Assembly (NCBI GenBank): GCA_003517945.1
Contig: DOZP01000221.1
Span: 6,731-13,443, forward strand
Origin: Porphyromonadaceae bacterium
GTDB lineage: Bacteria > Bacteroidota > Bacteroidia > Bacteroidales > Tannerellaceae
DNA length: 6,713 nt
Direction: 5' to 3'
How positions within the stretch are numbered: the first letter of the stretch is position 1; each line of letters starts with the position of its first letter. Made by a program: the position numbers and the translations under genes. Shown here one piece after another: positions 6,652-6,713 of the stretch. The notes beneath the pieces are model-generated. The model worked only from the letters and a program-made list of their open reading frames with translations, was not told where the DNA came from and did no database searches.

Positions 6652-6713
6652 ATGAGTAAAAAAGACAAAATAACCGTGCAGGGAACGGAAATAACCGTTA
6701 TTTCGGAGAAAAA
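6652..6713 (+). CDS. Probable KilA-N domain protein, N-terminal fragment; runs off the right edge
   Basis: Only 20 complete codons are visible (MSKKDKITVQGTEITVISEK). The pattern (I)xVQGTEIxVIS is characteristic, as I recall it, of the beginning of Bacteroidetes KilA-N domain proteins, where it is followed by a DYISLTDhA-type motif that would lie just beyond this edge. KilA-N is a DNA-binding domain found in phage, plasmid and accessory-island proteins. The start lies 79 bases after the preceding stop on the same strand. The gap is AT-rich, with a weak pure-AT hairpin (near 6587-6602) and no exact TAnnTTTG box, so read-through from the upstream operon is possible. The assignment rests on the opening segment only. 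Confidence 0.6.
   Translation, partial: MSKKDKITVQGTEITVISEK

Overview
The window looks like Bacteroidales DNA (Bacteroides/Parabacteroides/Dysgonomonas-like; the genus cannot be settled here). The reasons are groES and groEL proteins of Bacteroidales type, two candidate promoters built on the TAnnTTTG -7 box (one also with a TTTG -33 box), starts without a strong Shine-Dalgarno sequence, and a lipoprotein with an acidic run right after the lipobox cysteine. Core chromosome lies on the left and an AT-rich accessory segment on the right.

Layout. Positions 1-1366 (minus strand) hold the groES-groEL chaperonin operon; groEL runs off the left edge after 350 codons. Upstream of groES is a candidate heat-shock control region with paired TGTCA-type half-sites and a TTGGCACG box. 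Positions 1564-2712 (minus) encode a complete surface lipoprotein protease of the astacin (M12A) family, with an FxGD propeptide switch, the HExxHxxGxxHE zinc site and a Met-turn. A 645-base gene-poor stretch (2713-3357) follows. It carries outward-facing promoter candidates and a GC-richer island (about 2925-3150) that looks like a gene remnant.

Positions 3358-6572 (plus) hold a tightly coupled two-gene unit. The first gene encodes a chymotrypsin-fold serine protease with no signal peptide (H141, D182, S273). Overlapping it by 4 bases is a 754-residue exported protein with a Sec signal, a beta-rich cysteine-bearing N-terminal part, a long helical middle and a beta-strand C-terminal region ending in Trp, consistent with an outer-membrane barrel. 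The first 20 codons of a probable KilA-N domain protein start at 6652.

How the genes may work together. groES and groEL form the GroESL folding machine and are probably unrelated to the rest. The overlapping protease/exported-protein pair is the best candidate for an undescribed system: two products made together but apparently destined for opposite sides of the inner membrane. The divergent astacin-like lipoprotein adds a second protease, on the cell surface. A functional link between the two sides of the intergenic region is only inferred from proximity.
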